5,928 nucleotides of DNA from Chloroflexota bacterium (GTDB taxonomy: Bacteria; Chloroflexota; Dehalococcoidia; Dehalococcoidales; UBA2162), in assembly GCA_016202555.1 (NCBI GenBank), contig JACQOL010000152.1, forward strand, positions 1 to 5,928, read 5' to 3'. How positions within the stretch are numbered: position 1 is the first letter of the stretch; each line of letters begins with the position of its first letter. A program made the position numbers and the translations under genes. The notes beneath the pieces are model-generated. The model made no database searches and was not told where the DNA came from. It saw only the letters and a list, made by a program, of their open reading frames with translations. Positions 1-5,820 of this stretch are shown piece by piece.

Positions 1-839
1 ATCAAGAATTGTTCATGCTGACGAATCCGCTCTAAACCCTCGCTGAAGATGAATTTTAGCCCGGCGCCAAGCCCACTGATGCCGAGACTGTTGACTGTGC
101 CACTTTCATACCGGTAGGGTAAATTAACAGGCTGTCCTTCTATCTCTGAAGAGGAGCCAGTGCCACCCTCACGCAGCGAATCAAGGGTAACTCGTTCCCC
201 CACATAGAGTACGCCGGTACCCGGTGGGCCGAATAGCCCCTTGTGCCCGGAAAAGGCAAGCAAATCGATGTTACTTTTCTGGACATCAATCGGGTAGTTG
301 CCCGCCGTTTGTGCCCCATCTACCAGCAAAATCAGGTTATGTCGCCTGGTAACTGCTCCATATTCGGCAATGGGCTGAATGACGCCATTAACATTAGAAG
401 CATGCATCATCACCACTAGTTTTGTCTCTCTGGTGATGGCTGCCTCAATATCCTTAGCCAGTACAAATCCGGCTTCCTGGGAAGGTGATAATCTGGTAAC
501 TTTGACTCCTTGTTGCTCCAATTTCCGCAACGGGCGGACCACTGAATTATGCTCAAGGCAGCTGGTAATTACCTCGTCTCCGGCTCTAAGCATCCCCTTT
601 AGTGCCAGGTTCAGGGCATCAGTGCAGTTGAAAGTGAAGATAGCTCGTTCTATTTCCGGGGCATTAATGAATCTGGCAACGAGCATCCTTGCCTCTTCCA
701 CTGCTTCTTGAGCGGCCAGCGCCAGGCTATGGCTACCCCGCCCGGGATTACCCCCCTTCTTTCTGAGGAACTCGTCCATGGTCTGGTAGACGCTTTCTGG
801 TTTAGGCCATGATGTGGCAGCGTTATCCAGGTAAATCAT
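1..839 (-). CDS. Cysteine desulfurase family protein (class V aminotransferase), C-terminus cut off by window edge
   Basis: The gene is read leftwards from an ATG at 839, and 279 full codons are visible. It is a PLP-dependent class V aminotransferase of the NifS/SufS/Csd group, which takes sulfur from cysteine as an enzyme persulfide and leaves alanine. Visible motifs are the N-terminal DNAATSWPKP (residues 5-14), EHNSV with the PLP-stacking His (H97), VDGAQ with D174 and Q177 that contact the PLP ring, and SGHKG with the Schiff-base lysine K200. A GGTGS loop (225-229) and ESGTVN (245-250) follow. These fit the subfamily usually named only 'cysteine desulfurase family protein' (about 380 residues), so about 100 residues, including the expected catalytic cysteine, lie off the window. 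The start is supported by AGGCGG overlapping the stop of the upstream thiF-like gene, with a 9-base gap, so the two are almost certainly co-transcribed. Its partner suggests a role as sulfur donor in E1-like carrier activation. Selenocysteine lyase is an alternative. Confidence 0.9.
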   Translation of the reverse strand, partial: MIYLDNAATSWPKPESVYQTMDEFLRKKGGNPGRGSHSLALAAQEAVEEARMLVARFINAPEIERAIFTFNCTDALNLALKGMLRAGDEVITSCLEHNSVVRPLRKLEQQGVKVTRLSPSQEAGFVLAKDIEAAITRETKLVVMMHASNVNGVIQPIAEYGAVTRRHNLILLVDGAQTAGNYPIDVQKSNIDLLAFSGHKGLFGPPGTGVLYVGERVTLDSLREGGTGSSSEIEGQPVNLPYRYESGTVNSLGISGLGAGLKFIFSEGLERIRQHEQFL

Positions 840-848
840 AAGAACCGC

Positions 849-1856
849 CTATACCCCAATATATTTAGCATAAAGTCCTCTTGCCAGAGATTCGTCCACG
901 GTATTTTTGACGATGGCTCGACCATCAGGAAAAACAAACATTTCCTGGTTATCAACGATAACGTGCAACATGAATTCATTGTAGCTGACTTCACCTATCG
1001 GACGAAGATGGACTGCCAGCTCTTCCAGAGAGAGCCTCTCAATATTATGGTTGAGAACCTGCACCGAATTTTGACCGCAGAGTAGGGTGGTTTTTTCTCC
1101 AGCCCTGCCATCAAGAAACTCGTAGTTGCCCAGGCAGGCTGGGCAGTCTGGGCGGCGGCTGGTCTCCAGGTGATGAAAACTGCCTTGCCAAACGTCAATC
1201 GTAGTCAGCCCTGGATTGATATCCTCGCTACCAACCAGTATCTTCATTGCTGCCGCGGTTTGTAAAGCACCGATAATGGTCGGTGCTGGGCTAATTACCC
1301 CGGCAGTGTCGCAGGTAAGGACGGTGCCTCTAGCTTCTCCCGGCATGATACAGCGGAAGCAGGCAGTCTGATGCGGGATAATAGTCATCATCATTCCTAA
1401 TGAAGAAATGGCACCACCGTAAACCCAGGGGATATTATACTTTAAGGCAACATCATTGATGAGAAAACGGGTCTCAAAGTTATCCAGTCCGTCAAGGATG
1501 ATGTCAGCGTCGCAGACCAACCTTTCAACATTGGTGTAGTTGACATCAGCCACAATACCTCTAATTTCAACTGAGGAGTTTACCTTTTTCAGATGCCGTT
1601 CGGCGGCGATTGCCTTGGGCAATTGGTTCTTGATATCTTCTTCGTCAAAGATGACCTGACGCTGCAGGTTGTGGTACTCAATGAAATCTCTATCGATAAT
1701 ACTTATTCTGCCCACCCCGGCACGAACCAGAGAGGTAGCAATAATTGTCCCTAATGCTCCGCAACCAATTAAGACGACATTGCTCTGGGATAACTTGTGT
1801 TGTCCCTTTTCACCAATACCGGGGAAAATAATTTGTCTTGAATACCTATTGAACAT
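849..1856 (-). CDS. ThiF/MoeB/HesA-family E1-like adenylyltransferase
   Basis: The 335-residue cytoplasmic enzyme is expected to adenylate the C-terminal glycine of a ubiquitin-like sulfur carrier (ThiS, MoaD or CysO type) using ATP. It opens with the family signature RYSRQI (4-9) and has a Rossmann nucleotide loop GCGALG (31-36), then D55 with the N63-L-Q-R66 ATP-site motif, K81, and LDGLDN with candidate catalytic D122/D125. Two zinc-type CxxC pairs are C166/C169 and C238/C241. TCDTAGV carries C182, the position of the conserved cysteine in MoeB/ThiF. Residues about 270-335 form a C-terminal domain ending FPDGRAIVKNT...ARGLYAKYIG; this is known in many Bacillus and Chloroflexi ThiF-like proteins and is not a rhodanese. 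The start is firm: an in-frame TAA lies 24 bases upstream with no other start codon. The Shine-Dalgarno is weak and distant (GGAGA at 1869-1873, 12-base spacer). The desulfurase gene follows 9 bases later. Thiamine, molybdopterin or cysteine/thioacid pathways cannot be told apart from sequence alone. Confidence 0.92.
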   Translation of the reverse strand: MFNRYSRQIIFPGIGEKGQHKLSQSNVVLIGCGALGTIIATSLVRAGVGRISIIDRDFIEYHNLQRQVIFDEEDIKNQLPKAIAAERHLKKVNSSVEIRGIVADVNYTNVERLVCDADIILDGLDNFETRFLINDVALKYNIPWVYGGAISSLGMMMTIIPHQTACFRCIMPGEARGTVLTCDTAGVISPAPTIIGALQTAAAMKILVGSEDINPGLTTIDVWQGSFHHLETSRRPDCPACLGNYEFLDGRAGEKTTLLCGQNSVQVLNHNIERLSLEELAVHLRPIGEVSYNEFMLHVIVDNQEMFVFPDGRAIVKNTVDESLARGLYAKYIGV

Positions 1857-2070
1857 AATCGGGGGTCTTCTCCATTTTTATCGGCTGCGGCACCGCCGTA
1901 AAGCAGGAAGGCTTATATCTTCTACATTACTACTGCCAGAGCCGATGAAAAGGCTCTGGCACAGGATGCCCCAGCAGACTCGGCACCATCAGGCAACTTA
2001 CCACCAGCCGGACCATTTTTCGCTTCCTTCCCTTGCCTCATTACTGTTACTGCTATTGGCTATTTTGAGC
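1857..2070 (-). other. Non-coding gap between the UroD-like and thiF-like genes
   Basis: This 214-base stretch separates two co-directional genes and holds no convincing gene. The only frame of note is a 39-codon open frame (2041 to 1922, minus) that lacks a Shine-Dalgarno and has Gly/Ala-rich, low-complexity content. On the minus-strand RNA several complementary segments can be seen: AGGCAA/TTGCCT (2033-2038 with 1991-1996), a GATG..CC / GG..CATC hairpin around 1963-1990, and the perfect hairpin listed separately. I recognise no riboswitch class here, no intrinsic terminator and no strong -35/-10 pair. The gap may be a structured leader for the thiF-desulfurase pair, or just spacer in a longer operon. 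Confidence 0.4.
1934..1961 (-). repeat. Perfect 10-bp hairpin (inverted repeat) in the thiF leader
   Basis: TGCCAGAGCC at 1934-1943 and GGCTCTGGCA at 1952-1961 are perfectly complementary around an 8-base loop. The stem is G+C-rich and would be stable as RNA on either strand. No run of T follows either arm, so it does not have the shape of an intrinsic terminator. It sits about 78 bases before the thiF-like ATG, so a processing site, an mRNA-stabilising stem or part of a larger leader fold are the likeliest roles. The structure is plain to see; the role is inference. Confidence 0.6.
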
Positions 2071-3132
2071 CTAATACCAGCCGAAGTCATTGATGGCTCG
2101 TGTTATTGCCATTAAATTCTCCACAGGGGCCAGAGGGGGTAGCTCACAAGCGGGAGCAAAGATAAAACCAGTGGCCAAGCTCTTGCCCTGTTCAATTACC
2201 TTCCTTGCTGCCTGATAGACTTCGTCCGGGGAGCCAGTCTGGATAAGAACCGAATTCAGGTTACCGGCAATGATGTCGTTGGGAAAATACTGAGCTGCCT
2301 TTGTCAGGTCCATCTCGTTACCAACCCAAACAATGCCCGGGTCGCCCAGCGGAATCTGCTGCCAATAAGGCAGGTACCGATTTTGGTCACCACAAGGGTG
2401 TTGGCGCAGGTGCTTAAAGCCCATCGCCATTATCTCCTGGTGAGTCTCTTTCAGATAGGGTAAACAAAACTGCTCAAAGTGTTTCGGTGATATTACTGAT
2501 GCTGCCCCATTAGCCCCCGCCGGCATCACGCCATCGACACCAAAGAGGTCCTTGCAGTATTGAGCCGCTTCAATTTGATAGTCAGCCGCCAAACGGAGGG
2601 CGTGGTGGGCGACTTCAGGCCTCTGGAGCATCCATTTGCACAGATTAGTATACCCAGTGATGCCGCCGGCAGTATTGACCACACCAAGACCACCAATAGT
2701 GACCAGCGGTTTATTATCATCGTTGTCCTGGTATACCCGTCTGGCGAAATCAATCAGCTCGGGAGTGATATGTCTTTTGGCATCAATTGCTGGCAGTGCC
2801 AGCACTTCATCCGCAGTTTTTGTTGGGACCTTTTCAAATGCTGGCTTGGGATTTTGACTGGGGGGCACCAGTATCCTACTACCGCTGCCGCGCCAGGCAG
2901 TAAGCGCCGGAGCAAAAACCCAGTCAAAATCCTGACAGGCTTTCTTTTCAGCTTCATAGGCTACTTTTCCTTCAACAATGTAGGCGTCAGCAACGGAACC
3001 ACCGCTATAAACCATAGCAAAGTTCCGTATGATAAATGGCCAGTTTGGCACCCGGTCGGGCTCCTCTCTCCTCAGTACTGCCTCGACCCTCTCTTTGTTG
3101 GTCATCGTTGCTTTTTTTGTCGTTACCTTCAT
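2071..3132 (-). CDS. UroD-superfamily zinc methyltransferase (MtaA/MtbA-like methylcobamide:thiol methyltransferase)
   Basis: The 353-residue protein belongs to the uroporphyrinogen decarboxylase superfamily: N-terminal TNKERVEAVLRREEPDRVP (11-29), a TIM-barrel pattern, and no membrane segment. It is unlikely to be a true HemE, because the substrate-binding arginine segment near the N-terminus (RQAGR type) is replaced by VPNWPF. Instead it has a His-x-Cys pair, H245 and C247 in RQHPCG, and a late cysteine C329 in FAPACELPP. This His-x-Cys...Cys arrangement matches the zinc ligands of MtaA/MtbA-type enzymes, which move a methyl group from a methylated corrinoid protein to a thiol such as coenzyme M. 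The natural acceptor in a bacterium is unknown, and no corrinoid protein or substrate methyltransferase is adjacent. The start is chosen for AAGGAG at 3142-3147 with a 9-base spacer; M10 is a weaker alternative because it has no Shine-Dalgarno. A near-consensus promoter and three operator-like half-sites lie upstream. A long internal inverted repeat is listed separately. Confidence 0.88.
   Translation of the reverse strand: MKVTTKKATMTNKERVEAVLRREEPDRVPNWPFIIRNFAMVYSGGSVADAYIVEGKVAYEAEKKACQDFDWVFAPALTAWRGSGSRILVPPSQNPKPAFEKVPTKTADEVLALPAIDAKRHITPELIDFARRVYQDNDDNKPLVTIGGLGVVNTAGGITGYTNLCKWMLQRPEVAHHALRLAADYQIEAAQYCKDLFGVDGVMPAGANGAASVISPKHFEQFCLPYLKETHQEIMAMGFKHLRQHPCGDQNRYLPYWQQIPLGDPGIVWVGNEMDLTKAAQYFPNDIIAGNLNSVLIQTGSPDEVYQAARKVIEQGKSLATGFIFAPACELPPLAPVENLMAITRAINDFGWY
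2849..2932. repeat. 14-bp perfect inverted repeat inside the UroD-like gene
   Basis: The left arm 2849-2862 (GGATTTTGACTGGG) is the exact reverse complement of the right arm 2919-2932 (CCCAGTCAAAATCC), with 56 bases between them. Both arms lie in the coding region, in different codon phases: one encodes the QDFDW segment (residues 67-71), the other the PPSQNP segment (90-95). In the mRNA the arms could form a long stem just after the first fifth of the gene. No duplicated target site or transposon-like content is visible. Confidence 0.75.
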
Positions 3133-3141
3133 CTTAAGAGT

Positions 3142-3147
3142 CTCCTT
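3142..3147 (-). promoter_or_regulatory. Shine-Dalgarno for the UroD-like gene
   Basis: AAGGAG is read on the minus strand and ends 9 bases before the ATG at 3132. It is the best ribosome-binding site on this strand and decides the start in favour of residue M1 over the methionine nine codons later. Confidence 0.8.
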
Positions 3148-3216
3148 TGCAATAGGTATTTCACTTGCTGAACTACAATTTGTTATGTTCTCTCACCTTT
3201 CCTTTTTCTCTTATTG

Positions 3217-3244
3217 GGCTGATTTTAGCTGATAATAATCAGCC
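3217..3244. promoter_or_regulatory. Operator-like cluster: three GCTGAT half-sites at 10-base spacing
   Basis: GCTGAT occurs at 3218-3223 and again at 3228-3233, and its reverse complement ATCAGC is at 3238-3243, so the three hexamers step by exactly 10 bases, one helical turn. The outer pair extends to GGCTGATT/AATCAGCC, a perfect 8-bp inverted repeat with a 12-base centre. The inner pair forms a 6-bp repeat around AATA. Relative to the predicted minus-strand start near 3251 the cluster covers roughly +8 to +34, a place where a bound repressor would block the UroD-like gene. It lies upstream of the plus-strand promoter. As RNA it would offer two mutually exclusive hairpins at the 5' end of the minus transcript. 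Confidence 0.5.
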
Positions 3245-3257
3245 GAGGGATTAATAT

Positions 3258-3287
3258 ATTATACGTAACATAGCTATATTGCGTCAA
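3258..3287 (-). promoter_or_regulatory. Sigma-70-type promoter for the UroD-like gene
   Basis: Read on the minus strand, -35 TTGACG (3287-3282) and a perfect -10 TATAAT (3263-3258) are separated by 18 bases. The transcript would start near 3251, giving a 5' leader of about 119 bases before the ATG at 3132. It is the strongest promoter match in the window. Its -35 overlaps the -35 of the opposite promoter. Confidence 0.75.
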
Positions 3288-3308
3288 GTAAGCTAAGAAT
3301 GCTACACT
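3279..3308 (+). promoter_or_regulatory. Extended -10 promoter for the acetyltransferase gene
   Basis: -35 TTGCGT (3279-3284) and -10 TACACT (3303-3308) are 18 bases apart, and TGC directly before the -10 makes it an extended -10 element. Transcription would start about 3314-3316, only 5-7 bases before the ATG at 3321. Three bases of the -35 are shared with the -35 of the minus-strand promoter. Confidence 0.55.
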
Positions 3309-3320
3309 AAAGACACAAGT

Positions 3321-4298
3321 ATGAGCTATACCATTACTCAAGAGAGCTTTGATAGTCTCGCTGACTGTTGGTGCGACCCAAATCAACATCTGAGGTGGGA
3401 TTGTCTCTTTGTCTTACCAGTCTGGTTAAAGGTCTGGTGGCAGGAGTTTGGCGGCGGAGCCAAACTATATTTGGGAGCTGTTCGGCAGGGAGAGAAAATC
3501 ATTGGTATTGCCCCACTAATGTTGAGGGATGGGACAGCGTCTTTTCTCGGCGGTGTGGACGTTTGTGATTACCTTGATTTTGTCGTTACGCCCGGAACGG
3601 AGGTGGACTTCTTTAGTGTCCTTTTGGATGATTTGAGGCAGAATGGTATTACTTATTTGGACCTGGGACATTTACGGCCAGAGGCTACTGTGCTCACCCA
3701 CCTGGTAGCTATCGCCCAGAACAGAGGCTACGAAGTTCTTAGCCAACCAGCTGATGTTTCTGTAGAGCTAGATTTACCGGCTACCTGGGAAGAATATCTG
3801 GCCATCTTGACTACCAAGCAACGCCATGAAGTGAACCGTAAATTGAGGAGGCTGGCAGAAGCCGGTAAGGTAGATTATCACTTTGTTGAGGATAGTGCCG
3901 CTGTTCCTGAGGTTATGGACACCTTCCTGAAAATGTTTACTGAGAGTCGGGAAGATAAAGCAACCTTCCTCACCACCCGAATGGAATCGTTCTTAAGAGC
4001 TCTCGCTAATGCTCTAGCCAAGGCCAGGATGCTAAAGCTCGGCATCCTTAAACTGGATGAGCTACCGGTGGCGATTATTATGTGCTTCGATTATAATGAT
4101 TGTATTTATCTCTATAATAGTGGCTATGACCCTCACAACTCCCTAAGCGCCGGGTTGCTTTCTAAAGTTCTCGGTATTAAAACAAGCATACAGGAGGGTA
4201 AAAAGAAGTTTGACCTTCTTAAAGGAGATGAAAGCTATAAATACCATCTGGGCGGGAGAGGAATCCCCCTCTACCGATGTCAGATAACAATGAAATAA
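3321..4298 (+). CDS. CelD/BcsL-type GNAT-fold acetyltransferase (FemAB-like)
   Basis: The 325-residue soluble protein has no signal peptide or membrane segment. It matches the CelD/BcsL group of the GNAT superfamily (the 'Acetyltransf_6' type), which is related in fold to FemAB peptidyltransferases and often sits in polysaccharide or cell-envelope clusters. Features are PVWLKVWWQEFGGG (33-46) typical of the N-terminal half, TTKQRHEVNRKLRRL (164-178) opening the second acyltransferase domain, and the C-terminal KKFDLLKGDESYKY block (295-308), the most conserved signature of the group. It probably transfers an acyl or aminoacyl group to an amino group on a sugar or peptide; the substrate is not predictable. 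The start is fixed: an in-frame TAA lies 24 bases upstream (3294-3296) with no other start codon between. There is no Shine-Dalgarno, in keeping with the predicted near-leaderless transcript. The glycosyltransferase follows after 23 bases, so the two are likely one transcript. Confidence 0.85.
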   Translation: MSYTITQESFDSLADCWCDPNQHLRWDCLFVLPVWLKVWWQEFGGGAKLYLGAVRQGEKIIGIAPLMLRDGTASFLGGVDVCDYLDFVVTPGTEVDFFSVLLDDLRQNGITYLDLGHLRPEATVLTHLVAIAQNRGYEVLSQPADVSVELDLPATWEEYLAILTTKQRHEVNRKLRRLAEAGKVDYHFVEDSAAVPEVMDTFLKMFTESREDKATFLTTRMESFLRALANALAKARMLKLGILKLDELPVAIIMCFDYNDCIYLYNSGYDPHNSLSAGLLSKVLGIKTSIQEGKKKFDLLKGDESYKYHLGGRGIPLYRCQITMK

Positions 4299-4303
4299 TA
4301 CTC

Positions 4304-4314
4304 AGAGAGGAAAG
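4304..4314 (+). promoter_or_regulatory. Shine-Dalgarno deciding the glycosyltransferase start
   Basis: AGAGAGGAAAG ends 7 bases before the ATG at 4322. An earlier in-frame ATG at 4277 also has a purine-rich stretch (GGGAGAGGA, 4255-4263) but its spacer is about 13 bases and it would overlap the upstream gene by 22 bases. The 15 added residues (MSDNNEI...) are polar and lie before the first Rossmann strand. Confidence 0.55.
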
Positions 4315-4321
4315 ACCATTG

Positions 4322-5659
4322 ATGTCAAATAAACAACTAAGAATAGCGATGCTCAGTGTGCATAGCTGCCCCGTAGGCCAGCTGGGAGCGAAAGACACCG
4401 GTGGCATGAGTACCTACATTCGGGAGCTGGCTGGTGAGCTGGGTAATCAAGGACACTCAGTAGATGTCTATACTCGCGTTCACGACCCAAATGACCCTCA
4501 GATTGTTAGCCTGGGTCAGAATGCCCGGCTTATTCACCTTAAGGTAGGTGATAATAGGGAAATACCTAAGTTAGCCCTGTACTCCTATCTTCCTGATTTT
4601 GCTGATAATGTAGAAAATTTCAGAAAGCAAGATGGTCGCCAGTATGATTTAGTGTTTAGTCATTACTGGCTTTCTGGTTTGGTGGGAAATCATTTACAGA
4701 AATGGTGGCGTACCCCTCATATCATCATGTTTCACACACTGGGTGCCGTTAAGAATAGTCTTGCTATTGGCGAAGAGGAGCCGGAACTACGTATTGAGAC
4801 CGAAAAGGACCTGGCACAAAATTGTCATCGCATTATCGCCCCAACAGAAAAAGTAAAAGAGGAACTGATGCTATACTGCGGCGCTTCGCCAGAGAGGATT
4901 AGCGTGGTTCCCTGCGGGGTGAATCTGGAATTATTCCGGCCCATGGACAAAGCGATGGCTAAGCAGCGACTAGGTTTTACTGATAATAAGCTCATCCTGT
5001 TTATTGGTCGGATTGAGCCATTAAAGGGTATTGAGCAGCTACTCAGGGCTATGCCCTATCTACCAAATAGGCAAAGACCAAGATTAGTCATTGTCGGCGG
5101 TGATGAACAGAGCCAACCGGACATTGAAAAGTTAAAAGAACTCTCTCGCCAACTCCATATTGAGGAGTCAGTTAGCTTCCCTGGTTTGATAAAGCACGAG
5201 CAAACGCCTTATTTCTACAGTGCGGCTGATGTCTGTGTTATTCCCTCCTATTACGAAAGTTTCGGGCTGGTTGCTCTGGAAGCCTTAGCTTGCGGTACTC
5301 CTGTCGTCGCTACTGATGTCGGTAACCTCAAAAGTATTATTCGTCAAGGCGAGACGGGGTATGTGGTAAGTGATAATACCCCTCGTCACCTTGCCGATAA
5401 GATAGCTTTACTTCTTTCCCAACCAAGCCCTGATAGAGATTCTATCGCTACTATTCGGGCATCGGTAAGCCAATTTAGCTGGTCAAATATTGCGGAAGCG
5501 ATTGTTAGAGAATGCCGGCTGGTGCTGGCTAATTATGCTGCCTCGTCCTCCGGGACAGTAACTTTTGGCACCATAAACGACTGGCTTAAACCGCAAAACC
5601 AGCAGACTGGTAAAGAGCAGAAGCAACCTTGCTCTCTCTGTCCGCGGTCAACCCAGTAA
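4322..5659 (+). CDS. GT4-family glycosyltransferase, MshA/sucrose-phosphate-synthase-like
   Basis: From the preferred start the protein has 445 residues (460 from the ATG at 4277). It is a GT-B fold, retaining glycosyltransferase: an N-terminal acceptor domain starting LRIAMLSVHSCP with the DTGGMSTY glycine loop (25-32), and a C-terminal nucleotide-sugar domain with IGRIEPLKG (R230, K235 for the donor pyrophosphate) and the E-x7-E motif YESFGLVALE (E312, E320). SHYWLSG (113-119) and HTLGAVKN (138-145) are strikingly like mycothiol MshA. By-eye alignment places K83, Y115, T139 and R157 where C. glutamicum MshA uses K78, Y110, T134 and R154 to hold the phosphate of inositol phosphate, so a phosphorylated acceptor is plausible. 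Sucrose-phosphate-synthase relatives share much of this. The last 40 or so residues are a Gln/Lys-rich tail with CSLC near the end. It follows the acetyltransferase gene by 23 bases and precedes a PIG-L deacetylase, the enzyme type that acts after MshA. The exact donor and acceptor remain unassigned. Confidence 0.9.
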   Translation: MSNKQLRIAMLSVHSCPVGQLGAKDTGGMSTYIRELAGELGNQGHSVDVYTRVHDPNDPQIVSLGQNARLIHLKVGDNREIPKLALYSYLPDFADNVENFRKQDGRQYDLVFSHYWLSGLVGNHLQKWWRTPHIIMFHTLGAVKNSLAIGEEEPELRIETEKDLAQNCHRIIAPTEKVKEELMLYCGASPERISVVPCGVNLELFRPMDKAMAKQRLGFTDNKLILFIGRIEPLKGIEQLLRAMPYLPNRQRPRLVIVGGDEQSQPDIEKLKELSRQLHIEESVSFPGLIKHEQTPYFYSAADVCVIPSYYESFGLVALEALACGTPVVATDVGNLKSIIRQGETGYVVSDNTPRHLADKIALLLSQPSPDRDSIATIRASVSQFSWSNIAEAIVRECRLVLANYAASSSGTVTFGTINDWLKPQNQQTGKEQKQPCSLCPRSTQ

Positions 5660-5692
5660 CCTGAGTGCCGTTACTTTTGAGGTAGGCTAATC

Positions 5693-5719
5693 AGGTCAGC
5701 AGGACTCTTCTGCCCACCT
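5693..5719 (+). repeat. Imperfect hairpin downstream of the glycosyltransferase gene
   Basis: AGGT (5693-5696) pairs with ACCT (5716-5719), and GCAGGA (5699-5704) pairs with TTCTGC (5708-5713) through one G-T wobble, around a CTC loop and a 2x2 internal loop. It starts 33 bases after the stop codon. No T-run follows, so it is not a typical intrinsic terminator; a 3'-end stabilising or pausing stem is possible. Confidence 0.3.
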
Positions 5720-5793
5720 CTCCATACTCTGATAATCCGAAGGTGACTCATCATAAGGGGACAAAGTTAAGCACCAAGCTCTTTAATCTAAGA

Positions 5794-5820
5794 TTGTATC
5801 CGTCTAACTATTGTTATACA
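5794..5820 (+). promoter_or_regulatory. Candidate promoter for the PIG-L deacetylase gene
   Basis: An extended -10, TGT followed by TATACA (5815-5820), is preceded by TTGTAT (5794-5799) with a short 15-base spacer. The predicted start near 5827 would give a leader of about 30 bases that includes the Shine-Dalgarno. The -35 is weak, so activity may rest on the extended -10 or on an activator. Confidence 0.4.

Noticed and set aside
379..711. Plus-strand open frame of 110 codons
   Set aside because: It is antisense to the cysteine-desulfurase-like gene, whose motifs continue through this region.
1934..1961. Intrinsic terminator at the perfect hairpin
   Set aside because: Neither arm is followed by a T-run on its strand, so only the hairpin itself is supported.
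1922..2041. 39-codon open frame on the minus strand in the gap between the UroD-like and thiF-like genes
   Set aside because: No Shine-Dalgarno, Gly/Ala-rich low-complexity product, and it runs through the perfect hairpin; more likely a chance frame in a structured leader.
1857..2070. TPP, cobalamin or molybdenum-cofactor riboswitch before the thiF-like gene
   Set aside because: I looked for the conserved cores (for example CTGAGA and ACC-TGA-TC of TPP, GCCACTG of cobalamin) and did not find them in the minus-strand RNA.
1669..2115. Plus-strand open frame of 148 codons
   Set aside because: It is antisense to the 5' part of the thiF-like gene and the 3' end of the UroD-like gene, has a run of leucines from low-complexity DNA, and shows no recognisable domain.
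2071..3132. Naming the UroD-superfamily gene hemE
   Set aside because: The arginine-rich substrate segment of true decarboxylases is missing and an MtaA/MtbA-like His-x-Cys...Cys zinc pattern is present; no heme genes are adjacent.
2560..3171. Plus-strand open frame of 203 codons
   Set aside because: It is antisense to the UroD-like gene, which has clear family motifs; the reverse product looks like no protein family.
4277..4321. Glycosyltransferase start at 4277 with 15 extra residues
   Set aside because: It would overlap the upstream gene by 22 bases and add a polar stretch before the fold; the ATG at 4322 has a better-spaced Shine-Dalgarno. Not excluded.
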